NCBI GenBank assembly: GCA_949987705.1
Contig: OX465286.1
Span: forward strand, 20,969,676 to 21,033,675
Source: Thereva unica
Lineage: Eukaryota; Arthropoda; Insecta; Diptera; Therevidae
Reading direction: 5' to 3'
DNA: 64,000 bases
The translations under genes were made by a program, and so were the position numbers. Below are positions 46,123 through 58,340 of the stretch, one piece after another; the stretch's first letter is position 1; each line of letters opens with the position of its first letter. A model generated the notes under the pieces. That model made no database searches. It was not told the DNA's origin and saw only the letters and a program-made list of their open reading frames with translations.

Positions 46123-46486
46123 TGGCTTCACCGGCTAAAATCCAGGGGTGGTAGTACGTAAGCTGTTTCATTCGACCTTGATCTTGAATTTTTGTATGAA
46201 AAGAAAGATTGAAACAACTTACGTGCAACCACCTCAGTTCATGTTCAGTTCGTGCTTGAAATTGTTGCTTTTTCCCCAGAATTCAGAAATGCAAAAGCCC
46301 ACTGGAATGGCATCCCACTATTCCGGTTGATTACTCTCTTTTGAGCAAATTGAGTTCGAGACCAGTTGGCGAACTGAGGTTTGCCTATCCTTAGTTGAAT
46401 ATGTGGAAATTTTAGCGAACTGAACTGGGGCTAGAAATTCAGTTCGCCAATTTGCTCGAACTTGCGCAATTCAGCCGGTGAAGCCA
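46123..46486. mobile_element. Multi-hairpin MITE-like repeat
   Basis: Bounded by TGGCTTCACCGGCT (46123) and its exact 14-base inverse ending 46486. Inside are two further hairpins: 46147-46232 (GTACGTAAGCTGTTTCA against TGAAACAACTTACGTGC) and 46348-46478 (TTGGCGAACTGA against TCAGTTCGCCAA). No ORF of note. No clear target duplication. Confidence 0.65.
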
Positions 46487-46499
46487 GGGTATTTTGTTG

Positions 46500-49400
46500 A
46501 AGCTTTCAAAAAGCTTTACAAATACATAAGGCAGATATCGTCCCATTTAATTTGAAATAAGGTTTGCCTACTAGGGCCATTATTAAAACTGATAACGCAT
46601 ATCTCACTTCAGTATCGCTGGTTTTTTTTAAGCAGTGCTCATGAGGAAAGTCTTTCGGCATGCTCGTCATTTAGTACATGGGGTTTTCATGGGGTACTTA
46701 TGGGGAATTCAGTCTTTAGGAACGCCCCTGAGGCAATCCCCTTTTTAAATGCTAGTCAGGTGGGGTTTAAAAAGTTTAGGCCATTAGTTTATGACCATAA
46801 AAGCTCTAATATAATATATTTAGTTTTCGTATGAAAAGCTTTGCTTGTGTGCAACCCATCGTACAAAGTACTTATGGACAATCCACAAAGAAAACCTGTT
46901 TGAAAACATTTTGCACCAAGCCCGTGCTCCGCAAAAGAATCTGCATATTCAGTATTTCATGTGTGTCCATTTTAATAAAAGTTTATCACCGGCAACGCCG
47001 TGCGGATTTCACTACTATAATATATTAGATTTTGTCAGGGATTCACACTCTCTAATTTCATTTAAGAAAAATATATATTCAACCGATAAAAATAAAACTG
47101 AAATAAAAACAACAAAAATTCTTCAATTTTTTGGTTTTTCTTTTTTTTTTTTTCATTTTTTCTTAGTTATTTGTTTTTTCAATTATGTTTTGAAATTAAT
47201 GTTAAATGAAATTAACTTTAAAAAATGTGTGTGTACTTTCTTTTTTTTGAAAATTATTTCTTAGGAGCAACATAAAGAACAAAGCACCACTGCCGGTTTT
47301 TTTAGCTACAAAGAGTGAATTAAATTTATATTTTTATTACTAATATTTTAATTGCCAAATAAATTCGTGCACATTTTTATATTATTTAAAGAAAAAAGCA
47401 ATATTTTTTCATTGTGTTTGTTTGTTGGTTTCATTTAATTAAAGTAATAAGTTTAAAAATAAAATTAAAAAATCGCGCTTCATTTATTTTAATAAAAAAA
47501 TACTTTTTTTTGTGTGTAGTTTTTTTTTATACAATAATTTTTGTTATGATTTTATTTTAGCTCATTTTATTTAATTTTATTTTTCTTTTAATATAACATT
47601 ATTTTATTAATTTTAATTTTTTTTTAAATTTTTTTAAGTCTCTTATTTTTTAAATGTAGCCAGTCTTCTTGTTACACCCACACCCACAGTATAAGAAAAA
47701 TAGAGGAGAAATGTTTTTTGTTTTACAAATTTTTTATTTTTGTTTTTTTGCTTTTTGTGTGTATGTTCTTCACAATGTTGTATAATATATATATTATTCT
47801 ATTTTTTGTTTAAATATTGATTTAATTGTTTTAATGCGTGTGTTCATTAATATATTTATTTTTCTTCTTTTTGTTGTTGTAATTATGTTCTTGATTTCAT
47901 TCTCGTGTATTTGTTGTGTTGTTGTGTTAAAGTGAGATTAAAGATTTTTTTGTGGTGCTTATCATTTTGATATTTTCTTTGTTTACACAAAAAGAAAAAT
48001 CTCTTTGAAATATCTTTTTATTAATATTATTATTATTTATTTATTTATTATTATTAGAAGTAGTAGTAGCTTAATTGTCATGTTTTTCTTGCTGTTTTGT
48101 GTATATTACAGGAAGAGAGATTAGAGAAAGACTAAGTTATTTTTTTTCCTTTTTTATATAACATCGATATGAATGAGATATTTTTTATTTATTTTTTTTG
48201 TATTACGACTCTTAATTTTTAGTCATTGTTCTTTCTTTTTTATGTGTGTATATGCATATTTTTTTATATGTTTCATATATATATAGGTATATATATAATT
48301 TCTTTTTTTTTCTAGGTTTCTCTTTTTTTTAATTTTTAACAAACAATTCCTCTTAACAATTTTTTTAAATATTTATCTTCATTTTTTTTATCTACAAATA
48401 TTTGTTTTAATAATATATCTGTATGGTAGTTTACTTGTTTTTTTTTGTTTCTATATATTACTATTTATGTACTAGCAAACTATTCCCTATATTTTTATAT
48501 ATATATATATTTACATATATACGAATATGCTGTTTTTAAGGTGGGTTAATTTTTCACTTTTTATTTATTATTTTATTTTTTATGTATTATTTTGTTTCTT
48601 CTATACGATTTTCCAATAAAAAAATAAGCAAATATTGTTGTACATTTTTTTGTTGTTGTTTTAATTATTTATTTATTTTTTTCCCCTTTTTTTGTATACT
48701 TATTTTTTTTTATATCTATTTATTTCATTTTTTTTTATTGTATGTGGCTTTGTTATTTTTGTTTATTCTGTTTTTTTGTTGTTTGGATTTTATAATCCTC
48801 ATTGACTGCTTGTCCGTTACCCGAAATATATTTATTCATAATTGAGATCCGTTCGTGAAAATAAAAAAAATAATCCAGAAATATTTTTGTACTCGTATAT
48901 ATGGAAATTGTAAATTTTATAACTTTTTTGATAGTGTTATAATTTTTATATAATAGTACAACGTACAACATCTCAAACACAATACTTATAGTGTTGCGTT
49001 AAAGAGAATTTTGGGCGTTGTAATATATATAATTAAATTCCTTTTGGTTTTGGTAGAATTCTAAAAATAATGTCAGCAGGTTTTCCAGATCCATATAAAA
49101 TCCCCCCAAAGACAAAAAAATAAAAAATAAATTTTTGTGGAAAAACAAAATTTGAATTGCGAAAATTCCACGGTTCCACATTCAAAATTATATTCATTGC
49201 GACATCAATATCTTTCATCAAATCATCATCGATGGATATGCTGTCATTTATATTTTATACTTATACATCTATAAAAAGTTTTTTTCATTAAATTTAGCTC
49301 TCAGAATCTAAAACGGCAAAATAAAATCAGTTACTTTAAAAACCAAAAAAAAAATGTCCAGTTCAAACTCCAAACTATCGTTTAAAATAATTAATTTCTG

Positions 49401-51420
49401 CTCTAAATAATCTTTTATAAGATAAAATAATTCATATAGAATATAATATTATTATTATTATTTTTTCTTTGATTTTTTCAGCTTCAATATCATTATTAAA
49501 AACTAATTCAGCGCAATTCAGCAATTGTGCTGAATATGTAGAAGATATAAAAAAATGTGTGCAAAATACACTGAAATATGTCTAATACATCAAAGGATAT
49601 CAAAAGTAGTAATTATTTAATTTTTAAAGACATTTAAACAATATTGGGGTGCTCAGTCGATCTCCAATCTATATATACATATATATGTATCTTCGTCTTT
49701 TAATACCATAAAGCTTGTTGTTGCTTGTAATAATAACACTTTCAGAAAATGAACGAAACAAAAAATTGAATGTGCAATCGTACAGCAACATGCGTCTAGA
49801 ATCAGTATACTGTGGTATTTGCTAATTGTTAAAAATTATGAAGAATATTAATAATGGTAAGATTAAACCACGCATCTGAACAATTGATCTATCGGCAAAT
49901 AGATAATTCAATAACTTAGGGAATAAGGCAACTGAGGAGAAGGTTAGATCTTGCGGTGGATGAGAGCACGTTCAAAGTGCACTGAAAACTTATTTCACGG
50001 CATCTAACTACAACTAGCTTCTCACTATGAAGCTCTTCGATAGTACCCCAGTGCGAAAAGTAAAATAACTACTTTCTGAGGAGGAAGTAGTAGTTCTCAG
50101 TTGGATACTTTTTATATTAAAAACAACCCAACAAACAACGTTATGATGATGTTTCTATATATCTCTATTCAATGTTCAATCCTATGTGGCTGAATAACAA
50201 AATGCATGACTTCAATCATTCTACAGTACTCAGCTTCCAAATGCTGAGTACCGCAAAATGACTGCAGTCATGCGTTTTTCTTTTACTAAAATCACTTAGG
50301 ATAGAGGCGAAAATGTCGGCCAAAAATGATATGGAAGTGTGTAAATAAATGAATCAAAACAAAAGGGGAAAAATTTAAACTTATGTTCCCATGAGTGGCC
50401 AGGTTGATTATTATTTTGAAATGATTTTATCCAATACATTACCTTAGTTTTATTACAAAAATAAAAACAAACCTTTCCTAATTCATTTCAGAATAAACAT
50501 AAAACTAAATGTATTTATTCAGCATATGATTTTAGTGTTTTTCTTGATTTTTTTTTTCAAATAGTATAAATTTCTAATAGTAGACACAAAATATATTCCG
50601 CTAGAGAAGGCAACTATTTCCGACCTATGTCCCACGAAGGATTAAAGATGCAGAAGAAGAAGTAGGTATATAGCTGGATTTGGTATAGGTCAGAGTTTTA
50701 GTTAATATCTTGTTAAATATAGTGTTAAATATGATTTGTTTGATTTGGCCATATAATTTCAAATAAAATTTCTAAGCTGAATTGAAGATGTATTATGTGC
50801 TGAATTAATTTTAAGTTCTGAACACATTAGTGTGAATCCATTCTACTTTCTTCTCTAAGTAATATTATTGATTTGGTTGTATAATGCCAGAATTTTTTGA
50901 AATGTTTTATCTATATGATTTGTTAGAACTGTAATATTCCAAAAATAAACGGTTTAGATAGCCATTTTGTAATTTAAATATAGGTCTATCGTTAAGGGAA
51001 ACATGAATAATATTCCCTTTGGTCACATTTCGGACCCATAGATCTACAAATTTACAATAATATGTTTTTTTTTATACTTCAAGTTTCTTTGGTATACAGT
51101 TTTTTATTGAAAAAGATGTTTTTGCAATATTACTGTCCTTCTTCTCACACGTTCAATTTAAAAAAAATTGTTATTTTTTCGGAAAAGAACTTAAGTACTG
51201 CTGAATAGCATTAGTTATATATTTTTTAGGAGTTTTTAAATGCTCTTTCATACATGACCTTTTCTTTTATATATTTTTTTAAATATTGTTAATTTTATTT
51301 AAAAGAAACTAAAATTTTTTTCCATTTTGTTAAAAAAAAAATTAAATAACAATAATCGATCTTTTATGTTATTTGTAGTTAAAAATTTAGTTAGCTAGCA
51401 TTATTATATATTAATATAGG
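46500..51420. other. T-rich, gene-poor stretch
   Basis: From about 47100 to 49000 this strand is strongly T-rich with many poly-T runs. The remainder is AT-rich unique-looking sequence. Open frames are short and compositionally biased. No element recognised. Confidence 0.55.
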
Positions 51421-51540
51421 GCAATTCAGCATAATTCAACAATGTGTGCTGAATAAATTTGAAAATTGTATTAAACACAAAAATTAATCTTGAATACGTG
51501 TTTGAATATTATATTGATGTTGTTTTAGAAATAAAAACGA

Positions 51541-51656
51541 TAAAACAAAATATGACGGAAAATGTATCTGCAGAGATCCAGGTTGTCTATGTAGTTGCTA
51601 TAGCATCGATGTTATTATTGTTGTTGACTATCATCTGTTTTGGTATTCAACAGTAA
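51541..51656 (+). CDS. Possible transmembrane-encoding exon or small ORF
   Basis: The frame reads MTENVSAEIQ, then VVYVVAIASMLLLLLTIICF followed by GIQQ and a stop. This is a clean hydrophobic helix of about 22 residues with a short polar N-terminus, and it is richer in GC than its flanks. A CTGCAG at 51573 and an ACAGTAATC at the end could be splice signals, but neither is strong. It could be a transmembrane exon of a host gene, a micropeptide, or chance. The longer frame upstream from 51459 is low-complexity. Confidence 0.2.
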
Positions 51657-51817
51657 TCCAGCAACAAGGCAAATTTTAAATAATTCACCTCTAACGGCCT
51701 CTAATGGTGGATTTGTATTCCGTGTAATAAGATAAAGGAAAACTCTCGGCGACAACATATAGCCAACGTACAGCAGGAAATATTGATGGCAATCAGGTAA
51801 AGCGTATGTTGAACTAT

Positions 51818-52089
51818 CCCAGTAGGACCTGTAAGCTTACAGAAGTACTGAAATAAGCACTTACTAGTAATGGGTAGGCCTTACCATACACCTTATAGAA
51901 GTGCTTATTTTTACACACGATGTCATAGGAGGTAAGGCCTTACTTTTTTACTTTTCCTGGAGTAGTTACATAAGTACTTACCTTAGAATACTTAGAGAAC
52001 TCCTCATCTGTAAGGGGTATGGTAAGGCCTACCTCTTACTAGTAAGTGCTCTTTTCAGTACTTCTGTAAGGTTACAAGTCCTACTGGGG
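51818..52089. mobile_element. MITE with CCCAGTAGGAC terminal inverted repeats
   Basis: Left arm (51818-51895) and right arm (about 52010-52089) are inverted, about 78 bases each: CCCAGTAGGAC, TGTAA, ACAGAAGTACTGAAA, GCACTTACTAGTAA, GTAGGCCTTACCATAC. TAT lies on both outer sides. A lone right-end copy (TTACAGGTCCTACTGGG) is at 60088-60104. No coding capacity. Confidence 0.85.
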
Positions 52090-52139
52090 TATTACAAAAA
52101 TACGAAAACAAATGAGTCATCGGGCAAATTCTCACTTTG

Positions 52140-53844
52140 GGTCTAATTCTGAATTACCCCTTACCATCTGCCTTCTTTTGTTATGGGTTATATAAGGGCT
52201 CATCTAACACCCAGAAAATAAGGGGTACCCCTTACCAGATGACTACTTATATCAGTGCTCCATCGGTAAGGCCTTCCTAGAATTCATACTGGGACTGGGA
52301 TTGCATGGGCACACATACAGACTCGATTTTTTTCGTTTCTTCTTCCACTTTACGTTTTTCCTTTTTACACAAACTAAAACCTTCTTAGATGAATTTTCCC
52401 ACAAAACCACTTTTGCGCTAACTAAACCTACAAAAATAGGTTCTACCTAATTAATCACTCGCAAGTGGACAAAACCCCCAATTTCTCCCACACACACAAA
52501 GTCTCGAGTTTCCTGGCCTAGTGTGCGCCCCCGCCTCTCTATTTTCCTACCGTTATACGAAAAATATGATTATTTTTCAATGTGTGAGAATCTGATGAAA
52601 GCAATTTACTCTCAAGTATATTTTTGTTTAGCCAAGACGCGCATAAAACATTTTTACTCCAAAAACTCCATATTTATATCCGTTTGTTTCTGATTTTTAA
52701 TTTTGCAGAGAATATGTATATTCAGCATAACACGCTAGTAATACATACATTATTACAATAGAGAGATAATGGAAATTTTTAATTAAACAAAAAATAAAAT
52801 AATAATAAGACAGATTGAGCACCCTGTGAAATTTTTGGAATATGATTTCTTAATATTTTTCTGCAACATTACTTCTACCAAAAAATATTTTTGGTTTTTT
52901 TTGTATCTCACTTTAAACAAAGCCACTTACTGATGATGTAATGCCTCAGCTTTTAATTACTTTCTTTTTTATAAATTATTTAATTTATGTTTTTTGTTTA
53001 TATGTACTTTTTACTGGTGGATTTCTCATTCCATTATAATGTTTTCATATTAATTTTAAAGGTTCTGTTGTTTCACTTTCAATAAAGTTTAAAAACAAAC
53101 AATAATAATAACCAGATTCACGTATTTTGTTATTTTTGTTTTTGTTTTTTTTATTTTTTGTTTTCTTAACTAAAAGTTTAAAATAAAAATTTTGGTTTTC
53201 TTTTTGTAAACATTTAATGATTATTAATATATATGTATATATTTTTTTTAATAATGTCCCATTTTGTTTGCTTTTTTTAATCTTCTGTTACAATCAGTCA
53301 AAATTATTAATTTATTTTAAATTACATTTCCGCATTTTTTTTCTTCTACCTTTTATTATACATAATTTTAAATTTATGTATAATTTCAATAACCTACAAA
53401 TTTTTCAACATTTTCTATTGATAGCATTTTGTTTTTTTTTTTTTTTTGAGAAGAAGGGGCGGGAAGGGGGGCTTAGTATGTTTCTCTTTTAAATATTGAT
53501 AGTGTTTTTTTTGTGTTTTCACCTACTACATTGATAACTCTGATAATGATAAAAGTATTTAACCATTTGGTTTTTAAAATTATTATTATTTTTTCTTTTT
53601 TGGTAAATTAAAAAAATATTTTTTGTATGTTTTCTGTTTGTTTTATTTTATTTCTATTGTGATAAGTTGTAATAATTTTCAAAATTCCTTGCTATTCATC
53701 TTTCCTATATCTCTTAACACGACCGCGTGTGTAAAAATTACCTTCTAATTTTTTTATTCTTACATTTCTTCATTTTATTTTTTAAACCTAAAAATTATTT
53801 TCCCTTTTGTATTTTTATATTTAAATTACTATATTCCACATATA
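52140..53844. other. No supported gene
   Basis: 52150-52290 repeats the CTTACC/GGTAAGG theme of the preceding MITE and may be a decayed relative. The rest is AT-rich with poly-T runs. Confidence 0.45.
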
Positions 53845-54356
53845 CAGGGTGTCTCAGACCACCCGTACCACCTCATTATTTCGAAGAGTTTTGAAAAAAA
53901 AAAATGAAAACCAAAAAACACGTATCAAATATTTTTTCAAACTCTATCCAGCCATACCAAAAACGCCTCCTATCCCCTACTCCCTGTTAGGGGTAGGGGA
54001 TGCAACTTCAAAAACTTAATTGGAAACCCCCATTTTTTATTGCAGATTCGGAATCTTCATAAAAAAATATGAAGATTTTGTCCCAAACATTTTTTGCGAT
54101 TCGCCATAGATGGCGCCGTTATCGGAGGAAGACGTTTTTTATGATTTATTAATTTCCGCCGATTACAGCGCCATCTAAAGCGAATCGCAAAAAATGATAA
54201 GAATAAAATCTTCATATTTTTTCAAGAAGAATCTAAATCTGCAAAAAAATAGGGGTTTTGTATTTTTTTTTTTCAATTCTGCACCCCTTCCTCCCACAAA
54301 AAGTAGGGGTTTTCATTTTTTTTTCAAAACTCTTCGAAATAATGGGGTGGTACGGG
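53845..54356. mobile_element. Foldback MITE (FB-2), right end lost to a Tc1-like insertion
   Basis: Starts CAGGGTGTCTCAGACCACCC after TATA. Left arm features (CGTACCACCTCATTATTTCG, AAGAGTTTTGAAAAAA, GCGATTCGCCATAGATGGCG) recur inverted in the right arm (CGCCATCTAAAGCGAATCGC, TTTCAAAACTCTTCGAAATA, GGGTGGTACGGG). It ends at GGTACGGGTA where the Tc1 terminus begins; the final CACCCTG is missing. Confidence 0.85.
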
Positions 54357-54358
54357 TA

Positions 54359-55938
54359 CACTCCGCGACAACTGTTTAGCCTCACTCAAATTTTTTCCAG
54401 TTTTATAAAATTGGTTAATTCCAGAAATCTGGGTTTATTATATGTGTTCATCTGAATAATTGGTAAACTTTTTACGAAATAACAATAAAGTTAAATTACA
54501 CTGAGAAATTTTTAGAATTTTTTTTTAAATTTTGCCCATATGCACTGCGACAACTGTTTAACCTCATCTCATTTGTGTTAACGAATGGGAGGGTTTAGTT
54601 TAGACTATCTAGTGCCACTGATTTAATTTAAAGTTATTTTAGCAGTGTTTTTTATTTAAAATGGGAAAAGGAAAAATACTGACCGCAGAAGAAATTGGTA
54701 AAATTAAAGCATTTAGTAAGGAGGGGCTATCAAATAGAAAAATTGCACGGAGAATTGGTAGAAGTCCTCGTGTTGTTAATAATTATGTAAGTGATTCCGA
54801 GAATTATGGAAGGCGTCAAAAAGGAGGACAGAAAACAGCCACAACAGAAAGAGAACGGCTCAGTATTTTAAGAGAAGCTTCTAATTCATCGTTGTTAGCT
54901 CAGGAAATAGGAGAAAAATCAGGCAGTTCAGCATCTGTACGCACTACACAGAGAGTAATAAAATCCTCTCCAGTGCTTCAACGTCGACGATTGAAAAAGA
55001 AGCCCATGCTAACTCAGCGCCACAAAGAAAATCGGTTTCTATTTTCACAAAACCTCATGTCTTGGACCTCTGAATGGAGAAGAGTCATCTTTTCTGATGA
55101 AAAATGGTTTTCATTGGATGGTCCAGATGGTTTTTGCTATTATTTCCACGATCTACGGAAGGATCCGAGACTTTTAGCGAGGAGATGCAGCCGAATAGGA
55201 GGTGTAACGATATGGGGGCTATATCCTACTATGGTCCGTACCGGCAGACAAACTGCAGAAAAGTACAAAGACCTGCTTTCTGCGACTAAGTCTAAAATAC
55301 AGGAAGTAATGGAAGGTGGCAGATGGATTTTTCAACACGACTACGCAGCAATTCTCACAGCCAGAGTGGTCAGAACTTGGTTTTGGGACGAAAATATTGA
55401 AGTTTTGGATTGGTCTTCTTTGTCATCGGACCTTAATACATATTATCGAAAACTTGTGGGATGGCTATCAAGATGGGTTTTTGCAAATGGTCAGCAGTAT
55501 AGTACCACGGATGAGCTAATAACAGCCATTAAAAATGCCTGGAAAGAAGTACCGATATCTTTACTACAAAATTTATATGATTCCCTCCCAAGAAGAATGT
55601 TTCAAGTTATAAACCGAAATGATGAAAATACAGATTATTGAATAATAAATATTATAACACTTAGAAACCATTCTCACGATTGTTTTTTAAAATTACCTGT
55701 TTCTTTCATTATTTTACACCTGAATTTGCATGTGAGGTTAAACAGTTGTCGCAGTGCATATGGTCCAAATTTAGAAAAAAAATTCTAGAAACTTCTGAGT
55801 GTAATGTAACTTTATTTTTATTTCGGCAGAAGTTTACCAATTGTTCAGGTCAACACATATAATAAATCCAGATTTCTGGAATTAACCAATTTTGAAAAAC
55901 TGGAAAAATTTTCGGTGAGGCTAAACAGTTGTCTCGTG
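54359..55938 (+). mobile_element. Tc1-like transposon (Tc1-B) with IR/DR ends
   Basis: Left inverted repeat 54359-54566 and right 55733-55938. Outer ends hold CGACAACTGTTTAGCCTCA (left) and the inverse of ACAACTGTTTAGCCTCA (right); internal copies CACTGCGACAACTGTTTAAC sit at 54543 and, inverted, at 55733-55756. Each IR is thus about 207 bases with two direct repeats. A TA precedes the left end. Length 1580, normal for Tc1. Confidence 0.92.
54661..55641 (+). pseudogene. Tc1-like transposase, open frame but catalytic Glu lost
   Basis: 326 aa without stops. N-terminal HTH: LTAEEIGKIKAFSKEGLSNR, then KIARRIGRSPRVVNNYVSD; a second HTH follows. First Asp in VIFSDEKWFSLDG; second in WIFQHDYAAIL (usual form QQDNA). 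The third block should read PDLNPIENLWGW; here it reads SDLNTYYRKLVGW, because a 4-base gain and 1-base loss shift the frame across it. The alternative frame still reads IIENLWDG at about 55444-55467. A similar compensated shift affects the WGAISYYG block (about 55215-55250). The ORF is therefore open but should lack the DD34E Glu. Start at 54661 is the first Met and matches family N-termini. Confidence 0.9.
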
Positions 55939-56690
55939 TTTTTTTTATTTTATTTTTTTTTACTAAACTTGTCACATTTTATTTATATTTATTTTTTTCA
56001 CAAATATTTTTTTTTTATTTTAAGATATATTTCAGCAATATATATAGAAATATAAAAATATTCTTCTTATTAATTTTTTTACTTATTTTTTTCGTCTTTA
56101 TGAAACAATTTAAATTTTCCATTTATTTTTTCTAAATGCTCTTTTTTTGTTTTTATGTATGTGGCGGGCAGCATCGCGTTTATATAATTTTTATGCTTTC
56201 TCTGCGTGTGTGTGTTTTGTTTGTCGTTTTTTTTCATCTCTTCATTATTGTTTATTTATTTTTATTTCATTTTCTACATTTTTTTCTATATATTTTCTTC
56301 TTCTATGAATATTTTAAATTGTATTTCTTCTATACTTTGCTTTTTTATTTGCTCATAATGGCTAACACCGATATTGTTATTTATGTTTAGTTTTTTTATT
56401 CATCTCTATTCTTTTTTTTGCTTTGTAATGCCCATGGGTAGTATTTAGAATTTTTTTTCCTTTTTAATTTCAATTAATATTTTGTTTCTGAATTCATTTT
56501 TAAATAGAATTTTAGCTATTTTTATTCTATTTAAAAAGTTACCAAGGCAAATAACAACCAAAAAACTAATTAAGCTATTGTATTTTTTGGGCTTCCAGCT
56601 ATTAATATAACATACGGTAATTGACAAAAGTGAAAGCTATATTGTTTCTTAAGTTTAGGATATTATTAAATATACCTATATGTAGTTAGT
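55939..56690. other. T-rich low-complexity stretch
   Basis: Poly-T runs and hydrophobic spurious frames. No feature recognised. Confidence 0.55.
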
Positions 56691-56696
56691 ACACAC

Positions 56697-57755
56697 CGGA
56701 CATTTCCTACTTTTAAGGTGACCCGTTAAGTAACGAATAATAACATGAACATTTTGAAGCAAAAGTAAACCTTGTCAGTTTATAATCACTTGTTTTAATA
56801 AAGTTAAGAAATTAGGTGTATGATGCATTGGAAATGAAGAAAGATCCAAAAAGATGAAGTCGAAAGTTTGTATACAAACAAAAAATAACCAATAGTACGT
56901 ATCCGGAGTCCCGTCACAGCTTGTGCAATGTTTCATCTTGTAGAAAGAACATAAAAAATGATCAACGAAAACCACAACCTGAAGTTTCTTATGCACCTTG
57001 ATATTTTGCAAATTATTTATCCTCTTCACAAAGCGTTTGTGTATTTTTCTATTATCCTGACTAAAATCTATAAATGAACAGCTGATGGAGTGCAACATCA
57101 TATACTACATCGGGTGCAAAAATACTAAGCTCCGGCCTCGATGGTACTTAGTGGTCAGTCATCAGCGGAATTGGGGGAATAACATGTAGCATAACATGCA
57201 CGTGTTGGAAATTTTTCCGACTGATGGAAGTGCGATCATAACCTACTAGCGGTGGTCATTGGTGACTAGCCTATAAGCTAATGTGATCGGGCTAATCCGT
57301 TCCCAGTAAGATTGGCTTGAGGCTTATAACCTCACCCGAGAAAAATAATTATTACGAAACGAGCAACATTTGTGTTGTTCAATGCAGGAGTGGGAGGTTG
57401 ATTTGCTTTGGAGTCGCATTTTGTCGTTTCTTTCGATCTAGAGGTGGAGCGGCTCCAGAGGTGCATTATAAGTGAAATTATAGTGCGCTCCTGGAGTTGC
57501 TTTGGTTTTGTAGCGGGGAATGTGGACTCCAAAGCGGGTCAACCTCTAGTGTTTTGAAGTGTTGAGTTGCACTGCTTTTGCAGTGAGTAATAATAATAAT
57601 AATCATACTTGAACCAACCAATTTTTTAACTTTATTATAATAAGTAATTAAAAACTGATATACCAAGGTTCACTTTTGCTTCAAAATATCTTCAAAATAT
57701 TTTCCTTATTATTTATTACTTAAGGGGCTCTCATCTTAGAAGTAGGAAATGTCCG
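56697..57755. mobile_element. TIR element with CGGACATTTCC ends
   Basis: CGGACATTTCCTACTT at 56697 is matched inverted by AAGTAGGAAATGTCCG ending 57755. Similarity continues inward about 100 bases with indels (TTAAGTAA, AATAATAA, TTTTGAAGCAAAAGT, AACCTTG). The interior has no recognisable transposase; an open frame of 108 aa (56775-57101, minus) shows no known domain. 57330-57602 contains a local inverted repeat (GGCTCCAGAGGTGCATTATA against TTATAGTGCGCTCCTGGAG) and a short (TAA)n. Confidence 0.65.
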
Positions 57756-57979
57756 ATGAATACTAACTTTCAACACTGACTGTAAATAGCTGATAAATCA
57801 TATTCAGCTAACTGCTGGCAAAACTTTTTATATAATTTTATTATAGAATATTTCCAGTATTCCAGTTCTCATACTTTAAAATATCCGTCTACACAGCCAG
57901 ATCCAACGAGTAGATATGATAGCGGAACTGACAAGGCAAATATCAGCAATACGTGTATCGAAGTGGACAATATAAAATT

Positions 57980-58340
57980 TAGAATGAACCGAAAATGAAC
58001 AAGCCCACTTCATTTAGTGCAAAAAGTGAACGGATATTGGTGTCCTTGCGTCGACTATAGAGGTATAAATGTAGTCACAATTCCAGACCGGTACACTGTA
58101 CCGCATATCATCATGACTGTGCATGAATGCCTTGTCTATATTGGACTTGAAGAGAGCTTAGGACTGTTCCAATAGAGAATGCGGGATCAAGAAATCACCC
58201 AATTAAAATTAATCCTCAATAGAATCTCATGCTCGGAAAAGCGGGTACATTTTTTCTCCTCTACCAAGAAACCGCAGGAAATTTTTAGGTGGAGTGAGCT
58301 CTTACGACCTTTTCAACATGCTAAAAACAGCTTTTAATTG
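57980..58340 (+). pseudogene. Ty3/Gypsy reverse transcriptase scrap
   Basis: Frames give VKVNGYWCPCVDYRGINVVT and IPDRYTVPHI, close to the conserved Gypsy RT opening (RxCxDYRxLNxxTxPDRYPxPHI). The catalytic YVDD region and RNase H are not recognised. Short and decayed. Confidence 0.65.

Noticed and set aside
48582..48845. 87-aa Phe/Leu-rich frame
   Set aside because: Composition-driven frame in a poly-T tract.
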